From contig QANT01004553.1 of the NCBI GenBank assembly GCA_003254885.1, positions 1 to 64,000 of the forward strand: a stretch of DNA of 64,000 nucleotides. The letters run 5' to 3'. Under the pieces are notes generated by a model, which saw nothing but the letters and a program-made list of their open reading frames with translations, did no database searches and had not been told where the DNA came from. The position numbers and the translations under genes were made by a program. Shown here in pieces: positions 1-12,072 of the stretch. This DNA is from Purshia tridentata (lineage: Eukaryota; Streptophyta; Magnoliopsida; Rosales; Rosaceae). Position 1 is the first letter of the stretch, and each line of letters opens with the position of its first letter.

Positions 1-381
1 AGGCCCTTTCTTAAACATTATACACTAAAACTATTTTTTAATAAGTATAAAATATAAAACTAAAATTTATGAGGCCTAATGTGTATGAACTTGTTAATTT
101 TAGGCTAAATTAAATATCTAAATTTTTTTTAATTTGTGTTTAATATTCAAGTAATAAATACAAAAAAGAAGCTAAAAATGCCTAAAAGCCTGTTTGGGCC
201 TAGTCCGACTCGGCCCAAAAGCTCGTAAGACCCAAGCCCGATGGGTGGGCCTTGGGCTTGTGTATTTAGGCTCAAGCCTGGCCCGACCCGGCCCGAAAAT
301 TTTATTGAACTCTTCTTATCCAAGTCCGAGCCCGAAAAATTAGAGTCGGGCTAACCCGGCCCGGCCCATTGCCAACCCCTA
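1..381. mobile_element. hAT-like DNA transposon end, cut by window edge
   Basis: The right part is rich in imperfect GGCCCGACCC/CGGGCC repeats and ends in GCCAACCCCTA. Read on the minus strand, the terminus is TAGGGGTTGGCAATGGGCC, the form common at plant hAT ends (TAGGGGTGGCAAT and variants). The other end lies outside the window, so neither the target duplication nor the length can be checked. There is no coding sequence in the visible part. The family call rests on the terminal motif alone. Confidence 0.5.
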
Positions 382-2980
382 CCCAGGCTTATTGCAGCGT
401 TTAGCTGTTCTGAAAAATTCACTGTCGAGTTCGGCGACCAAAATCCAAAATGAAAAAATGAAAAAATGCGGACGTTAGAAATAGATCCGCGTCCCATAAA
501 ACCCAATCCTGGTCCATCTCTCATTTTTTGTCAGAGCATGTTGGGTTCTTACCAAACTGGTTGGTTGGGTCATTACCACCGGTCAATTCCACGAGACAAT
601 ATTGCATCAGACCATAGTTTTCTGCTTGATTTGTGGCTTCTTGACCATGGAGACAGGTTGAGCATTGACCAAAAAAATTAGTGCATGGAGATGGACTAAT
701 TTGCGGATGGCCGAACTTAATGAATTTTAAAGATTAATTGATTAGTTTAAGATTTCATGTGCAAGCTATAGTCTATAGAAATGTTCAATGAAGAGTAAAA
801 CTACATAAATACTCTTGAAGTTCGTGTATTTTCGACTCGAAACTTCCATGTTTCTTTTGATTTTATTTTTGGGGCCATACACGTCCATCTATGTCCATGA
901 ACTTGATGGTGCACCCAACCCACTCCACATTGTGACTCCTGCCAACGTCAAAGCCAACTAATTGCTTGGGAAATTTGGTTCATTGGTTTTTTTCAGTCAT
1001 TTTCTTAATTAAAAAAAAACATGGAGGCCATATTGCGATTATAATTAGTTGGTGAGGGACTTTGTTAATTTCATACTCAAATAAAAAATAAATTTGAGAA
1101 ATGAGATATGGCAATTATGTCACGGTCATATATAGTTGGCCACTTAAATTTTCCATTCCTTATCTGAACATGAATAGAAAGAAAAGAATGATCAATGATG
1201 GAGACTTTTCACTTGGCCTTGTTTTTGACCCATTTAAATTACCAACTCCACAAGCTAATGTAATTTTCATATATATATATATATATATGATCACTTTGGT
1301 TATATCTGAATATTTTAGATCTAAATCTAATATCTCTTGGAAGCATCAATTAGCCAACGTGGTGGCCATAATCATATATCTGAATGTTTATGGCTTTTCT
1401 TTTTGGCTTTACGAATTTTAGGTTTTGTTTTTTCAAAATGTACATGTTTACACTGTTGATCCCCATGAACTGGCTAAGCATCCGGAGAACGTGGCAGGAA
1501 AGTAACCACTTTAATTCTCGATTGTGGGTCCCTCCAAAGTTTTTGGGCACCACGTGCAAGCACCATAATGGTTGTAGCCCTTTAACGATAGTATTAGTGG
1601 TGGAGCTGTTTCTCTTTGGCCAGGTCAAACTCCCTTTAAAGTCAACCAAAGTATGGTCGCTGATTGATCGTTGAACATTCTCTACCGTCTGATGGACGTC
1701 ACGAACGTGAACTAGTTAAGGAGACTACCCTACTGGGCCTACTCCCTTGCTTGTGGCCTGGGTTTGGCCCATAATAAAATCTATGAAATAGAATAGTCAA
1801 TGACACACTTGGCCACCCTCATAAGTTACTTGTCAGCTCTGTCTTTCAAACAATGCTGATCGATTCCCTCAATACATCTTATAAAATGGTTTATATGATT
1901 CTTTCTTATCATGATTTGCACACAAATTTTGTATTACAATGTCACCTGAGGAAAAGGAAAAAGTGTTCTTTGTTGGATCGGTTTTAACCACTTAAATGTA
2001 AGGGAATTGTAAGCAATATAATCCTATTCTTTTAAACAAAATGAACAATGTTTATAAACGAATATAGGAACTTTAATCTCATTCCTTAAAAATGAATCTG
2101 GAATCAACAACCTCGAGATGAATCTTGGAATACTTGAGGAATATAAGATGCTATGCATTAATTATATAATAATTGTTGTACCCTTCAACAATTATGTTTT
2201 AATCTTAATTTTTCAGATCAAGTTAACCTTAGATTAGAAGTAGAATTAAAGTGGGAGTGTATTACCTAAAAATATAATAAAATTGACTATTTAATTACCC
2301 AAGACAAAGAAAAATATATCTTTAACCTTAAATTTCAGGGCAGAGCTGTTCATAGGCCAGAAGTGGCCTCTCCCCCAATTTAAATATAAAATTTTAATAA
2401 CTAAGCATTTGGCCCCCACTCTCCATAAATGAGTTGTGTGTTTTGTTTTTAGCCCCCAAATTGTAATAACTAAGCATTTAACCCCACTCTCTCATAATAA
2501 TCGGACTTTGGACAATTAAAACTAAATTGTTTTTATGGTAAATGAATCTCCACCAAATTGTTTGTTTTTATGGTAACTAATCTAAAGCAAATTGTGTTTT
2601 TGGATAACCAAGCAATTTATACTAAATCGTCAATGAAGCATAAATGGGATTCCTTTCTTAATTGAATGCAAGCTTCTTGGTCATACTAGATTTGAAATCC
2701 TTCACACAATTTAATAATACATCCAAAGAAAAAAAAAAGCCACCCTTAGAAAAAAACAAGAAGAAAAGACGAAAAGCAAAAGCATTAAAAAGATGTTACA
2801 TTTTATCTTGTGGGAAGATATAATAAACTTAAGTGGGTTACCAATTAAGGACCAGGAGTGTCTTTATGGTCAAAATCTTAATAATATCCTATTTTGAATA
2901 TAAGTTGGTGGTGGTAAACTGGTAATTGCAAAATTAAAAGTGTTTTTAGTTACGGCGTCTTATTAGCGTTTTTATTAGAT
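382..2980. other. Intergenic, no gene seen
   Basis: AT-rich DNA with short spurious reading frames only. A (TA)n run lies near 1270-1288. A roughly 75-bp imperfect direct repeat at about 2390-2515 carries the phrase aataactaagcattt followed by C-runs twice. Nothing resembles a conserved protein on either strand. Confidence 0.6.
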
Positions 2981-2988
2981 CCCAGATA

Positions 2989-3292
2989 AATATAAAAACC
3001 TCGTTCTCCTTGTGTTTCCCTCCCGAGTCCAGCCAAGTCCTCCTCCTTCTTCACCTCTCATCAAATCACATACAATCAATCGTTATTACCAAACACCTGA
3101 AAATCACTCACAATCATATTCTTGTTGCAGTGAAACTGAAATTGCAGCTTTGCGTTTTTTTTTCTCTCACGCTTTTTGTTCACCGAGATCACCAAGTTCT
3201 GGAACGGCTTTAGATTCACAGGGAGTGCTTTTCCGCGTGATTCTCAGCCTCTGAGCGTTTCAGATCTTGCTCCGGCTATTCAACTATATGAG
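2989..3292 (+). promoter_or_regulatory. Core promoter and non-coding first exon of the DUF707 gene
   Basis: A TATA box (TATAAAAA, about 2991-2998) is followed by pyrimidine-rich leader sequence typical of a plant 5' UTR. A plausible donor (GAG|GTCTGC) follows at 3293. The first coding exon begins only at 4452, so a leader intron of about 1.1 kb is likely, with a possible acceptor after ATGCAG at 4384. The leader structure is inferred; no transcript data are available. Confidence 0.5.
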
Positions 3293-4451
3293 GTCTGCTT
3301 TATTTTTCTTTCTATTTTTATGTGACTCACCTGTTTCGTGTTTCTGTTTGGTTATTGAGAAAAAGGAAAAAAAGTTTGAGGGCTGCTCAACTGAGCTTAA
3401 TTCACCTGTTCAGCTTCCAACTTAAAACGTTTTTATTTTTTAATATTTCACTATTTCCGAAGCTGCTAGATCCTTGTACTGGTTCGTTTGCGAATTTGGT
3501 CGTGGAGTTTAATTTTTAATTTAAAGTTGCTAAATATGTTTGATCGCGATTACTTAATGAGCACATATTTGCATATGTTATATGAGCTAACTTAGTGTTT
3601 GGGTTAATGTTTTTGGTCGTGGTGTTCTCTATCTTTGAAATTAAGCAAGCACAGCTGTTTGTTTTAATTTAAATAGTGGGAAGTGGGTCTTTGTTACTTA
3701 AAATTAAGGTTCGGGTTAATATTCAAACGGAGCACATGGGTTGCTTAACTATGGGGATAGTGTATTTGAGGATCTGAATGGGTGATTGATTTCTGACCTT
3801 GTGTTAGCTACTGCCTACTGGTTGTCAAAAGGAGGCACATGGTTGCCGTTTCAGTAGACTATTCGTAGAGGGTAATGAGGAAGAAGCACATGACTTCTTG
3901 CTTGTTGTTACACTCATATTGTATTTGAAGAACGCCTACTTGATAGGATTGAGTATAGAGTATGCAATTGATGCTGTTAAATGGTGGATGTTTTCTGTAG
4001 GATTGATTTGAAACACAGGGAAAAGTGAGATATTATTAAAAGAGATACAGAGTTTCCATCTTAACCTTGTGACAGAATAATCAATAATGTTAGGTTGGTA
4101 GATGTGGGTCGTGAGTTGTGAGTGCAACCCATCTATTTATATGGTTTTAGTCAACCTAGATATATATTTTGTTTCTAATAGAATACAATACTTGGATCAT
4201 TCTCAGTTGAAACTTTTTCGTATTTGTATGTAGTTCTGAGTCAAAGAATCTTGCTTAATTTCCTGAAGTAGTGCACTCAAACTTATGCTCTTGTTTATAC
4301 GATAAACCAGGTATTATGTTCATTCGTGAGGGTCATCATTTCTTTAAGGGGAATTGGCAACTGAAAACCTGTTAAATAATGCAGATCAGCAATCGCTTTC
4401 TACTTGCCGTTCATTTTTCCGTGAATTTATAGTCAGAAGCTTGTAAATAAC

Positions 4452-6499
4452 ATGGGAACACTTTCACGCAGGTTAAATTTTATGACAGTCTATTTTCATC
4501 GGAATGTGCTAACCTTTGTTGCTCTTTATATTCTTTTTTTGAGATCTTATCACCTCTAATTCCAACTTACTTTCTGTAACATTTGCATCTTGTTGGCTGC
4601 AGTGCGGCTGGTAGAAAACCGAATGAGACTATGAGGATTATTGTGACAACTTTTGTAGGAGTAGTTTTTGGATTCTTGATAGGTGTATCCTTTCCAACAT
4701 TATCATTAACCAAGGTGCACAATTTTTTTCTTTTAAGTTCTTTTTTATAGAGCTTATACGTTAAGCTCCTTTTTAATACTTATGTACATGATGAAACATT
4801 TTATTTATGTATTTGTTGTTCTGGGAAAACAATATTAATGTGTGTAAAATTTGACAGCTGAATCTCTCATCCAGCCTTCTTCCATCTGTTGATCTGTCAT
4901 ACAATGAGGACCAGAAGTCAGGCATCTCCGCCCAAACACTTCTAAGTTCCTGGTCTACTGCAAGGAGTAATAATCGCTCAAATCAAGCTCAGAGGTCAAA
5001 TGATACATCAAGGGTATATCTCCTCTCTCCAGCATTTGCAGTAGTAAAATTTCTGCAATGACAGGTTTTAATCACCATGAAAGTTGTATGTTATTCAGGA
5101 GTTTATTGTATCTTAGCTACTTTGTGATACAAGTGCAAAAGCAGATCTATAAATGCATTGGAGGTTCCTGCACTGTTCTACAATATTTAATTTGGCTTCT
5201 GATTTTGGTCAGGGGAGGGAATAATGTCATTTTTGGTCGGTTTCAACCGGAGAGGAACTAAAAGTAATCATGGTCTGATCATCTTAATAAGGGACTTCCT
5301 CAAAATAAAAAATGTTATATTTTCCAATGATTCATCCGGTCCTTAAATTATAGTTTAATAGCCATGAGGCCCATGATTTTTCAACTCGACTCTCTCATTG
5401 AAGCAATTTTCAGAAGAGCCAGATTGCGAAGGAATGGTTTAATTTCCCTGATATTGTTTTAATTTTTCTCTCATTACTTCTGATGTTTGGTTATTATTGA
5501 TGAGGTGGCTTAATGAAGTCACCATGTATATGCAATGATGTATCTAAATCAGGGACTATTCTGCTTTATACATATATATATATATATATGCATTTCTTAT
5601 CTAGACTTTAACCCTACATTTCCTGCTTCCCCCATTCATTTACTGCAGATATGGGTGCCATCAAATCCTAGAGGTGCAGAAAGACTACCGCCAGGAATTG
5701 TTGCAGCTGAGTCAGACTTCTACTTACGCAGATTATGGGGCAAGCCTAGCGAGGTGTGTATTCTACTGTTATACAAGCAAAATAGTTACAATTTGGACTT
5801 TCACAATGCCTAGAATGGTCCAATGCATACTGAAGATAATGCAGAGTAACTGTTGTTAATGGATTCAATTAGTACTTGGTGTTCAGATAACAACTTTTTG
5901 TTGCTGATTTTTCTATTTTCAATTACTTGGGAATGCATATGACATTGAAAGAGAAAGATATTTGACATGTACTTGGTGACTTTAATGATATTGATGGAAT
6001 ATGGCTGTTGCAAAGAAGCTGGAATCTTCTTGGACATTTTTTTTATAGATGAGGTTATCTTACAGTGGGAAATACAAAGAAAATACCTAAAAAATTTATT
6101 TGCTTATTTATCGCCTAATGGAAATAAAGTCTGTCATATTTACCATTGTATACCAAAGATTTGCTTTTAAAATAAAAGGAAAACAGTAGAATACCATGAA
6201 AAGGATTTGATTTTTTCTTCAAAAATTAATTCTCTTTAGTCTGAGTGAGTCTACAAAGTTGCTCTTAAATCTGACTCTGCTGGTAATGCTTTAATGTCTG
6301 ATAGTTTTTTTGTTTTTAGAGGCACAATGATACTTCTTGTGTCAATATATAGCGTGGTTCTTTGTCATTTAAAGTGCAAGGCTTGTACAAGGATTTTGAT
6401 TAAGTTTGCACTTGCAGGATTTAACCATCAAACCTAGGTACCTTGTAACATTCACTGTGGGTTACAATCAGAAAAAGAATATTGATGCAGCAGTGAAAA

Positions 6500-6570
<71 letters not shown>

Positions 6571-8265
6571 AGGTGGGTTTGTGACTAAATATCTTTCTCT
6601 CACAGTTTTCAGAGAACTTTACGATTCTTCTTTTTCATTACGATGGCCGGACAACTGAATGGGATGAGTTTGAGTGGTCTAAGCAAGCTATACATGTTAG
6701 TGTTCGTAAGCAAACTAAATGGTATGAACAATTTCTAACTCCTGTTTGTAATTAAAAATGCATGTATGTAGTGGATAGTTTCTCTGGTTTATGACTTCTG
6801 AATGTTTCTCAAAGGTGGTATGCCAAGCGATTTTTGCATCCTGACATTGTGGCTTCATACGACTACATATTTATCTGGGATGAAGACCTGGGAGTAGAGC
6901 ATTTTAATGCAGAAGAGTGAGTTTTGGTTACAGAGTAATTCTTTTATGTTGAATTTGTTAGTTTAATAATAAACTTTACTATGCCTCCCTTTTCAATCCG
7001 ATTTCAGATACATAAAACTTGTGAGGAAGCATGGTTTGGAGATTTCACAGCCTGGTTTGGAACCTAACAAAGGTTTAACATGGCAGATGACAAAGAGAAG
7101 AGGTGATCGTGAAGTTCACAAGTAAATTCACCGGACCTATACTGAAATTTGTCTATTTCGGGTTTAGTTGATGAATTATGAATTAACCTTGTCCCTAAAA
7201 TTATTTCAGAGTAACAGAGGAGAAACCGGGATGGTGCAATGACCCGCACTTGCCTCCATGTGCTGCGTAAGAACATTTAGAAATTATAAAGGGTGTTTAA
7301 GTGGTGGTGTTTTTTGTGTATGCTTTGATCCTATGCTTTTGTTATGTCTGATATTTGGGTTTAATAAATATTTCTTGGTTGTCACTTTTGTTAATTCAGG
7401 TTTGTTGAGATTATGGCTCCAGTGTTCTCTCGAACTGCCTGGCGCTGTGTGTGGCATATGATTCAGGTACATAGATCACAGTAATCTTGTCATTATCACC
7501 ACTTGTTAGTGCTCAATTATTTTACCTGGCTTGTTACTTAATTTTATAATTGCAGAACTTTTATTTTTTTGATGAGTTATATATCATTTATTGCAGAATG
7601 ACTTGGTCCACGGTTGGGGTCTTGACTTTGCCCTTAGGAAATGTGTAGAGGTGAGTGACCCACATCTATCCTCGATGTTTCTATTTTTTTCTCTAACCAT
7701 CACTTTATCCTTGGTGGGACCGTGGTATTTAAATGGAAATCATAATTAAAATGTGTTTTCATGAATTCAGCCTGCCCATGAGAAGATAGGAGTTGTAGAT
7801 TCTCAGTGGATTGTTCATCAAACTGTTCCATCACTCGGATCCCAGGTACTAATCTTTGGACACTGTCTGTTCTCATTTCCTTGGTAAACAATTTTTAGAT
7901 ATTGGAATGAAATACTTGATCATTCTTTTGGGTTTTGGTAGGGTGAGGCACACGATGGAAAAGCACCATGGCAAGGGGTATGCAAAGCCTCTTATTCTAC
8001 TTAATGTATTAGTCATTTTTGTCTTGCTATCTAGCTATCAATCTATTGGGACCTATAAACATCTACATGCTTGTTGGTATCTTATGAGGGAAAGGTATTG
8101 TAGAAATTTGTTTATTTAAGTGTTCTGATATCACTATTATACTGGTGCCAGGTGAGGGAAAGGTGTAGAAAGGAGTGGACGATGTTTCAGATGCGGGTAG
8201 CAAATGCAGAAAATGCGTATTTTAAGGCTATGGAGATTGATTCTTTCAATTCAACAGCCCACTAG
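4452..8265 (+). CDS. DUF707 family type II membrane protein
   Basis: Thirteen coding exons join in frame with GT-AG introns: 4452-4471, 4603-4714, 4858-5013, 5649-5753, 6418-6501, 6606-6721, 6815-6916, 7008-7121, 7210-7266, 7400-7466, 7597-7650, 7771-7845 and 8152-8265, plus a 36-bp exon at 7942-7977 (fourteen segments if counted separately). The product is 403 residues. The start MGTLSR is the first in-frame ATG after a probable leader intron. Residues about 18-40 form one hydrophobic segment, suggesting a type II Golgi or endomembrane anchor. The remainder is the DUF707 domain, recognised by RYLVTFTVGYNQK, IFIWDEDLGVEHF and the C-terminal DSQWIVHQTVPSLG. Databases often label this family 'lysine ketoglutarate reductase trans-splicing related', but it has no demonstrated link to that enzyme. 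The WDEDLG stretch and the fold class hint at a glycosyltransferase-like role, which is inference. A (TC)33 run begins directly after the GG of one donor site (6502). Confidence 0.93.
6503..6568 (+). repeat. (TC)33 microsatellite at an intron 5' end
   Basis: A perfect 66-bp TC dinucleotide run starts one base after the first G of the GT donor that follows the exon ending at 6501, so the donor reads AAG|GTCTCTCT. Length changes would leave GT intact but alter the intron's first bases and length. Confidence 0.95.
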
Positions 8266-8269
8266 GGGA

Positions 8270-9800
8270 GCGGAGCAGCGATGACACAGCGACTGTACAC
8301 AATCATGACCGCCATCCTGCTTAGAGTTTTACATAAATTTGTAGAATCCATTATAAATTGTGCTATTCATTAATTGACAATCACAAGTTTAGGCCTTGGT
8401 TAAAGCACGACATGAAATTTTACCCTTAGGATTTCAGTGGTTGCCGATGACTGCTTTGACATGGGTGTAACATATTATTAGTACGAGTATTATCATTACT
8501 TCTGTATGAGATATTATACTCGTTTATTTTTTCAGCCGGGAGATATTATACTTTTTAAAATATAATAATTAACCAATAAAATCAGGTGAGAAAGCAATGT
8601 ACATGATTTGTGGAGGGAAAAAAAATCTTGAATACTAATACAACTCATCTTTGCATTCAACCTCTCAGATGAGAAGTTATCTAACCAGTACACACCTCCT
8701 CTCATGAGCAGTTATGTGACCAATTTTTCCGGAAGAATGTTGTATGCAACAGTTGTGTTTTCACGTGGGTATGTATTTGAGGAGCTATTTTCTTGTGGGT
8801 AAGAGCCTAAGAGGCCAAGAGGAGTAGAATTTGTCGTGTAATGCTACAAATGTGGTCACAGTTGAACAAGCTTTTACCATGTGGTGGTCCTGCTAAAATA
8901 CCATGTGGAGATAAAAACTTAAAAAGTGCAAGAAAGTTGTCGGCGTTATCAATTATGGGTGTGTCCTTGGGTCCTTGTTTCAGATGAAACGTCTCTTGAA
9001 AGTGGGTGTCAGTTTTAGCTTCTGAATCAGCAAATAACTCAAACTTGGTTGGGGACTTGTCAAAGAAGTAAAAAGTAGTAGTAGTTACCGCTTGGCAAGC
9101 TTTGGAACCAAGGATGAGCTATTTGATTTGAGATCTAACACGCATTATCAGAATGATTAGAGCATTTGAACGTTAAAACAGAAGTGTAACTAGCATGAAG
9201 GTTGATAGAATATGAGTTCATCTTTGATACAAAGTGGCTGTAGAAAATATGACATAGGACATGTACCCCTAGCTACGAGGGAAAATAATGAAGTCCCCAC
9301 TTTGCCATTAGGGGAACTACGTACGTAGCCATGATTATGATATTTGTGGAGTTTTGGTTGGTTCCAAATTCCAATCAGAGTCGATTTAGGAACAACAAAG
9401 CAGCACGGTGTGAAAGCGATGAAGATTTGGGAAACCAAATGAGGCTTCGTTCGGGTGGTGACGAAGTAAAAATGGACCACTGGCACTGGCAGTGGATCGC
9501 TTGTTCCGGGAAGGGTGTATGTATGTATGTATTGAATTGAAATTGAATGATTACAGAAAAAAAGCACCACAAAGTCATTGGCTTTATTCGGCTCTTCCGG
9601 GAATCAAGAAACTTCCACTTGATCCATCGCAACTGAAAGGTCTCAAGGGCTGCCACAATGCGCCATCTGATTGGCCCTCCTGACCTCCCGTGAACGCGTG
9701 GCTGCGTCAAAATTTACCCTTTTTCTGTCTCTGAAAATCTCACTTTTTTTTTTTTCACTCCCATTATTATGTACCAAATCAGTCACTGTCTTACAGACTT
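8270..9800. other. DUF707 3' end and intergenic DNA
   Basis: The first 200-300 bases are probably 3' UTR of the DUF707 gene. The rest shows only short, unconserved reading frames on both strands around 9190-9710, with no family motifs. No gene is supported. Confidence 0.55.
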
Positions 9801-9812
9801 ACACAAACCCTA

Positions 9813-9910
9813 CACGTGTCGCCACGTGTTGTTGCCTCTGACACCGCCATGGTTATCCCCCAACCAGGGTTAAACATGCTGGTGGTTAGGATGAGCCTCT
9901 ATGTATATAT
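9813..9910 (+). promoter_or_regulatory. XERICO-like promoter: paired G-box/ABRE and TATA box
   Basis: Two CACGTG cores lie ten bases apart (9813-9818 and 9823-9828), both in ABRE-like context (ACACGTGTC, CCACGTGTT). A TATA box (TATATAT, about 9904-9910) lies roughly 200 bases before the ATG at 10103. Paired ABREs are a known arrangement in ABA-responsive plant promoters, bound by ABF/AREB bZIP factors; PIF-type bHLH factors also bind CACGTG. Activity here is inferred. Confidence 0.6.
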
Positions 9911-10102
9911 CCCGAAGCCACCCCAATTGGCTTTGAGTTAGAGTTGAGTGGCGTTGGGTAAAGGCTTCTCATGTGGAGGCAAAGCTAGCTTTGCTTTTTG
10001 CTTCTGTGTTTTCGGCTGCCACTCTGTCTCAGACTCTTTGTGCTAAGATTTTGCAGAGACTGTTTGTGAGTGTTTTTGGAAATTAACAAACAAATTACAG
10101 AG

Positions 10103-10513
10103 ATGGGCCTTTCAAACTTTCCTAGTGCAGCTGAGGGGGTGCTACCTGTGCTAGTAATGAACACAGTTTTTTCAGTGGCTCTGTTGAAGAACATGGTAAG
10201 ATCTGTGCTCCAAGTGATGGGTGGCAATGCCAATTCTCAGGATTTTGAAGAAACCCCAGATGAGATTGGGTGCCCAGATCATATTGCAAGCGAGCGGACA
10301 GTCTCAATATCCCAATTCAAGTCCTTGTGCCACAACAGGTCCAGTAGTGTAGCCAAAAGTAACAGTGGTGAGTGTTGTGTGTGTCTATGTGGGTTTGAAG
10401 CTGAGCAGGAGGTGAGTGAGTTGTCCTGCAAGCATTTCTTCCACAAAGGTTGCTTGGACAAGTGGTTTGACAACAACCATACAACCTGCCCTCTCTGTCG
10501 CTCTATTGACTAG
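10103..10513 (+). CDS. XERICO: XERICO-like RING-H2 E3 ubiquitin ligase
   Basis: An intronless gene of 136 residues starting MGLSNFPSAAEGVLP, close to the start of Arabidopsis XERICO (MGLSNLP followed by EGVL). Residues about 12-37 are hydrophobic, a probable membrane anchor. The C-terminal RING-H2 is complete: C91-x2-C94, C109-x-H111-x2-H114-x2-C117 and C129-x2-C132, with the W121 expected for E2 contact. In Arabidopsis, XERICO raises abscisic acid levels and drought tolerance and responds to gibberellin/DELLA signals. The two G-box/ABRE motifs upstream fit such regulation. An in-frame start 11 codons further up (10070) is possible but not conserved. It could be a paralogue in the small XERICO/RHA subfamily rather than the strict orthologue. 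Confidence 0.93.
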   Translation: MGLSNFPSAAEGVLPVLVMNTVFSVALLKNMVRSVLQVMGGNANSQDFEETPDEIGCPDHIASERTVSISQFKSLCHNRSSSVAKSNSGECCVCLCGFEAEQEVSELSCKHFFHKGCLDKWFDNNHTTCPLCRSID

Positions 10514-10519
10514 ACATAT

Positions 10520-11690
10520 ACAACAGCAACTACAAGAACAACAAAGGGTGTTTACTAAGATGAGGTTTTTTGAAGCAATACTATTAATCCTCTACATTAA
10601 TTTAAGCTGTACTTTCTTTTTCTCCTTATTCCTGTTATTTTTTAGCAAATTAGTTAGAGAAACTTCTTTAACAATGTTAATTTGCTTTGCTTTGTTGTGT
10701 TCTGTTTTGTGTACAAGTACCAACCAGTTAAAAAAATAAAGAAGGAAGGGGATGAGTCATTAATTTGAAACTTTCTGTTTATGGTTTCTGTTTCTGCTTC
10801 CAAATCTTCTCCCAACGAATATCTGGGAAAACTTGAAATTGGGCAGGGAGTCAGGGAAAAGTTATGTGTAGGGTAATTTCGACCAAAAACAAAAGGTGGA
10901 ACACATGTCTCGAAGATTTCAGCATGTTTGATTTATGCCATTTCAAAAAGAGACATTTTCCTGATACTATTTGGAAAAAAAAAGGCTATTTTTATTTATT
11001 GCTTTCTTCAAAGGAAAAAGAATACTTTTATAAAAAGAAACTAAATTCGATGCTTTTCTTTCTTTCTTTTGGATTGGTTAGTAAATTTTAGAACGAAATA
11101 ATTCCAAATAAATAAATCGCAGCCTTAGCCCTTAGATAGCTATGTTACACAGAAGAAAGGCAATGCTGCTGGAGCAGTCCATCAAATACAGATAGGCATC
11201 ACATCTTAGGATATGTAGTGCACAGTGCACTGTAGGAATTAGATTCTGTCTGATCTAAATTATGTCTGCTAATTAGTCTAATCAAAATGGGTGGCTCTAG
11301 TTTAACTATGGACCACGTTCCACCTTGGCCTCTGTCTCCAATTCCTACATTACCTGTTACCATTTTTACCTTAACAGTTTATATATTATTTTCTTCCTGC
11401 TCTGCCACATAAATTTGGAACTTGCAAACACTTTAAGAAACTTTCGTGTCCATAAGGATCCCAACCTTAAAGAAGAATCTATAATTTGACATGTATATGA
11501 CAATGAAAACCAAAAAAGGGGAAGAAGAAGAAGACATAATACAAACTTAAAGCTGCAATTTCATAAAGAAGTCATCAGCAATATTACATACATGATACAT
11601 GTTATACAACACATGAGGAACAAATTTAAAAGCGATCTAGTAGCTTTGACATTATTTAGCCTCGGTAAATTATTGGGGGCTAGAACCTTG
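10520..11690. other. 3' UTR of the RING gene and intergenic DNA
   Basis: The first 230 bases or so look like AT-rich 3' UTR with AATAAAG near 10735. The remainder contains A-rich stretches and no recognisable coding sequence. Confidence 0.55.
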
Positions 11691-11727
11691 GAATATATAC
11701 GTATACATATTGGAGGTTTGAGGTCTC

Positions 11728-12003
11728 CTAGTCATTTCTCATGGTCATCTGGTTCATGAGGAATTTCTTGTGCTCAAAGTTAATAAATTCCTCAGCTACT
11801 TCATCAACATCTTCCAAGTATCGAACCACTGTTGCCCTTCTCGGGCACTCTACAACACGCTCCTCAAACTCATTGCTGAACTTGACATGATGTTTTGGGC
11901 GGGGATGGGCATTGCCATGAGTGCTGCTGAACCTTTTAGGCATAGGATCCACTGTGGATTCAAAGAACTGGTACTCATTTGAGTTGCTACTTGTGTACGA
12001 CAT
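11728..12003 (-). CDS. Small unknown protein, 91 residues, DUF761-like C-terminus
   Basis: A single-exon reading frame of 91 residues, starting MSYTSSNSNEYQFF. It lies 60-70 bases downstream of a good minus-strand TATA box (TATATATAAG, 12062-12072), which supports it as a real short gene. The middle is basic and rich in His, Arg and Pro (residues about 25-45). The C-terminus holds an acidic then basic stretch, VDEVAEEFINFEHKKFLMNQ. The VDxxAEEFI pattern resembles the C-terminal motif of plant DUF761 proteins, but the match is short. No signal peptide or membrane segment is visible. Codon use is unremarkable. I do not recognise a named family; a role is not assigned. Confidence 0.6.
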   Translation of the reverse strand: MSYTSSNSNEYQFFESTVDPMPKRFSSTHGNAHPRPKHHVKFSNEFEERVVECPRRATVVRYLEDVDEVAEEFINFEHKKFLMNQMTMRND

Positions 12004-12061
12004 TTTCTAATTGTCTGTAGTACTTTTCAATCGCTGTGTTTGAGAAAAGGGTGCTCAAGGA

Positions 12062-12072
12062 CTTATATATAC
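12062..12072 (-). promoter_or_regulatory. TATA box for the 91-residue protein gene
   Basis: The minus strand reads CGTATATATAAGT, with the ATG about 60 bases downstream. The spacing fits a short 5' UTR. Confidence 0.55.

Noticed and set aside
6406-6603. Frames with Ser-Leu or Glu-Arg repeats.
   Set aside because: Translations of the (TC)33 microsatellite at an intron start.
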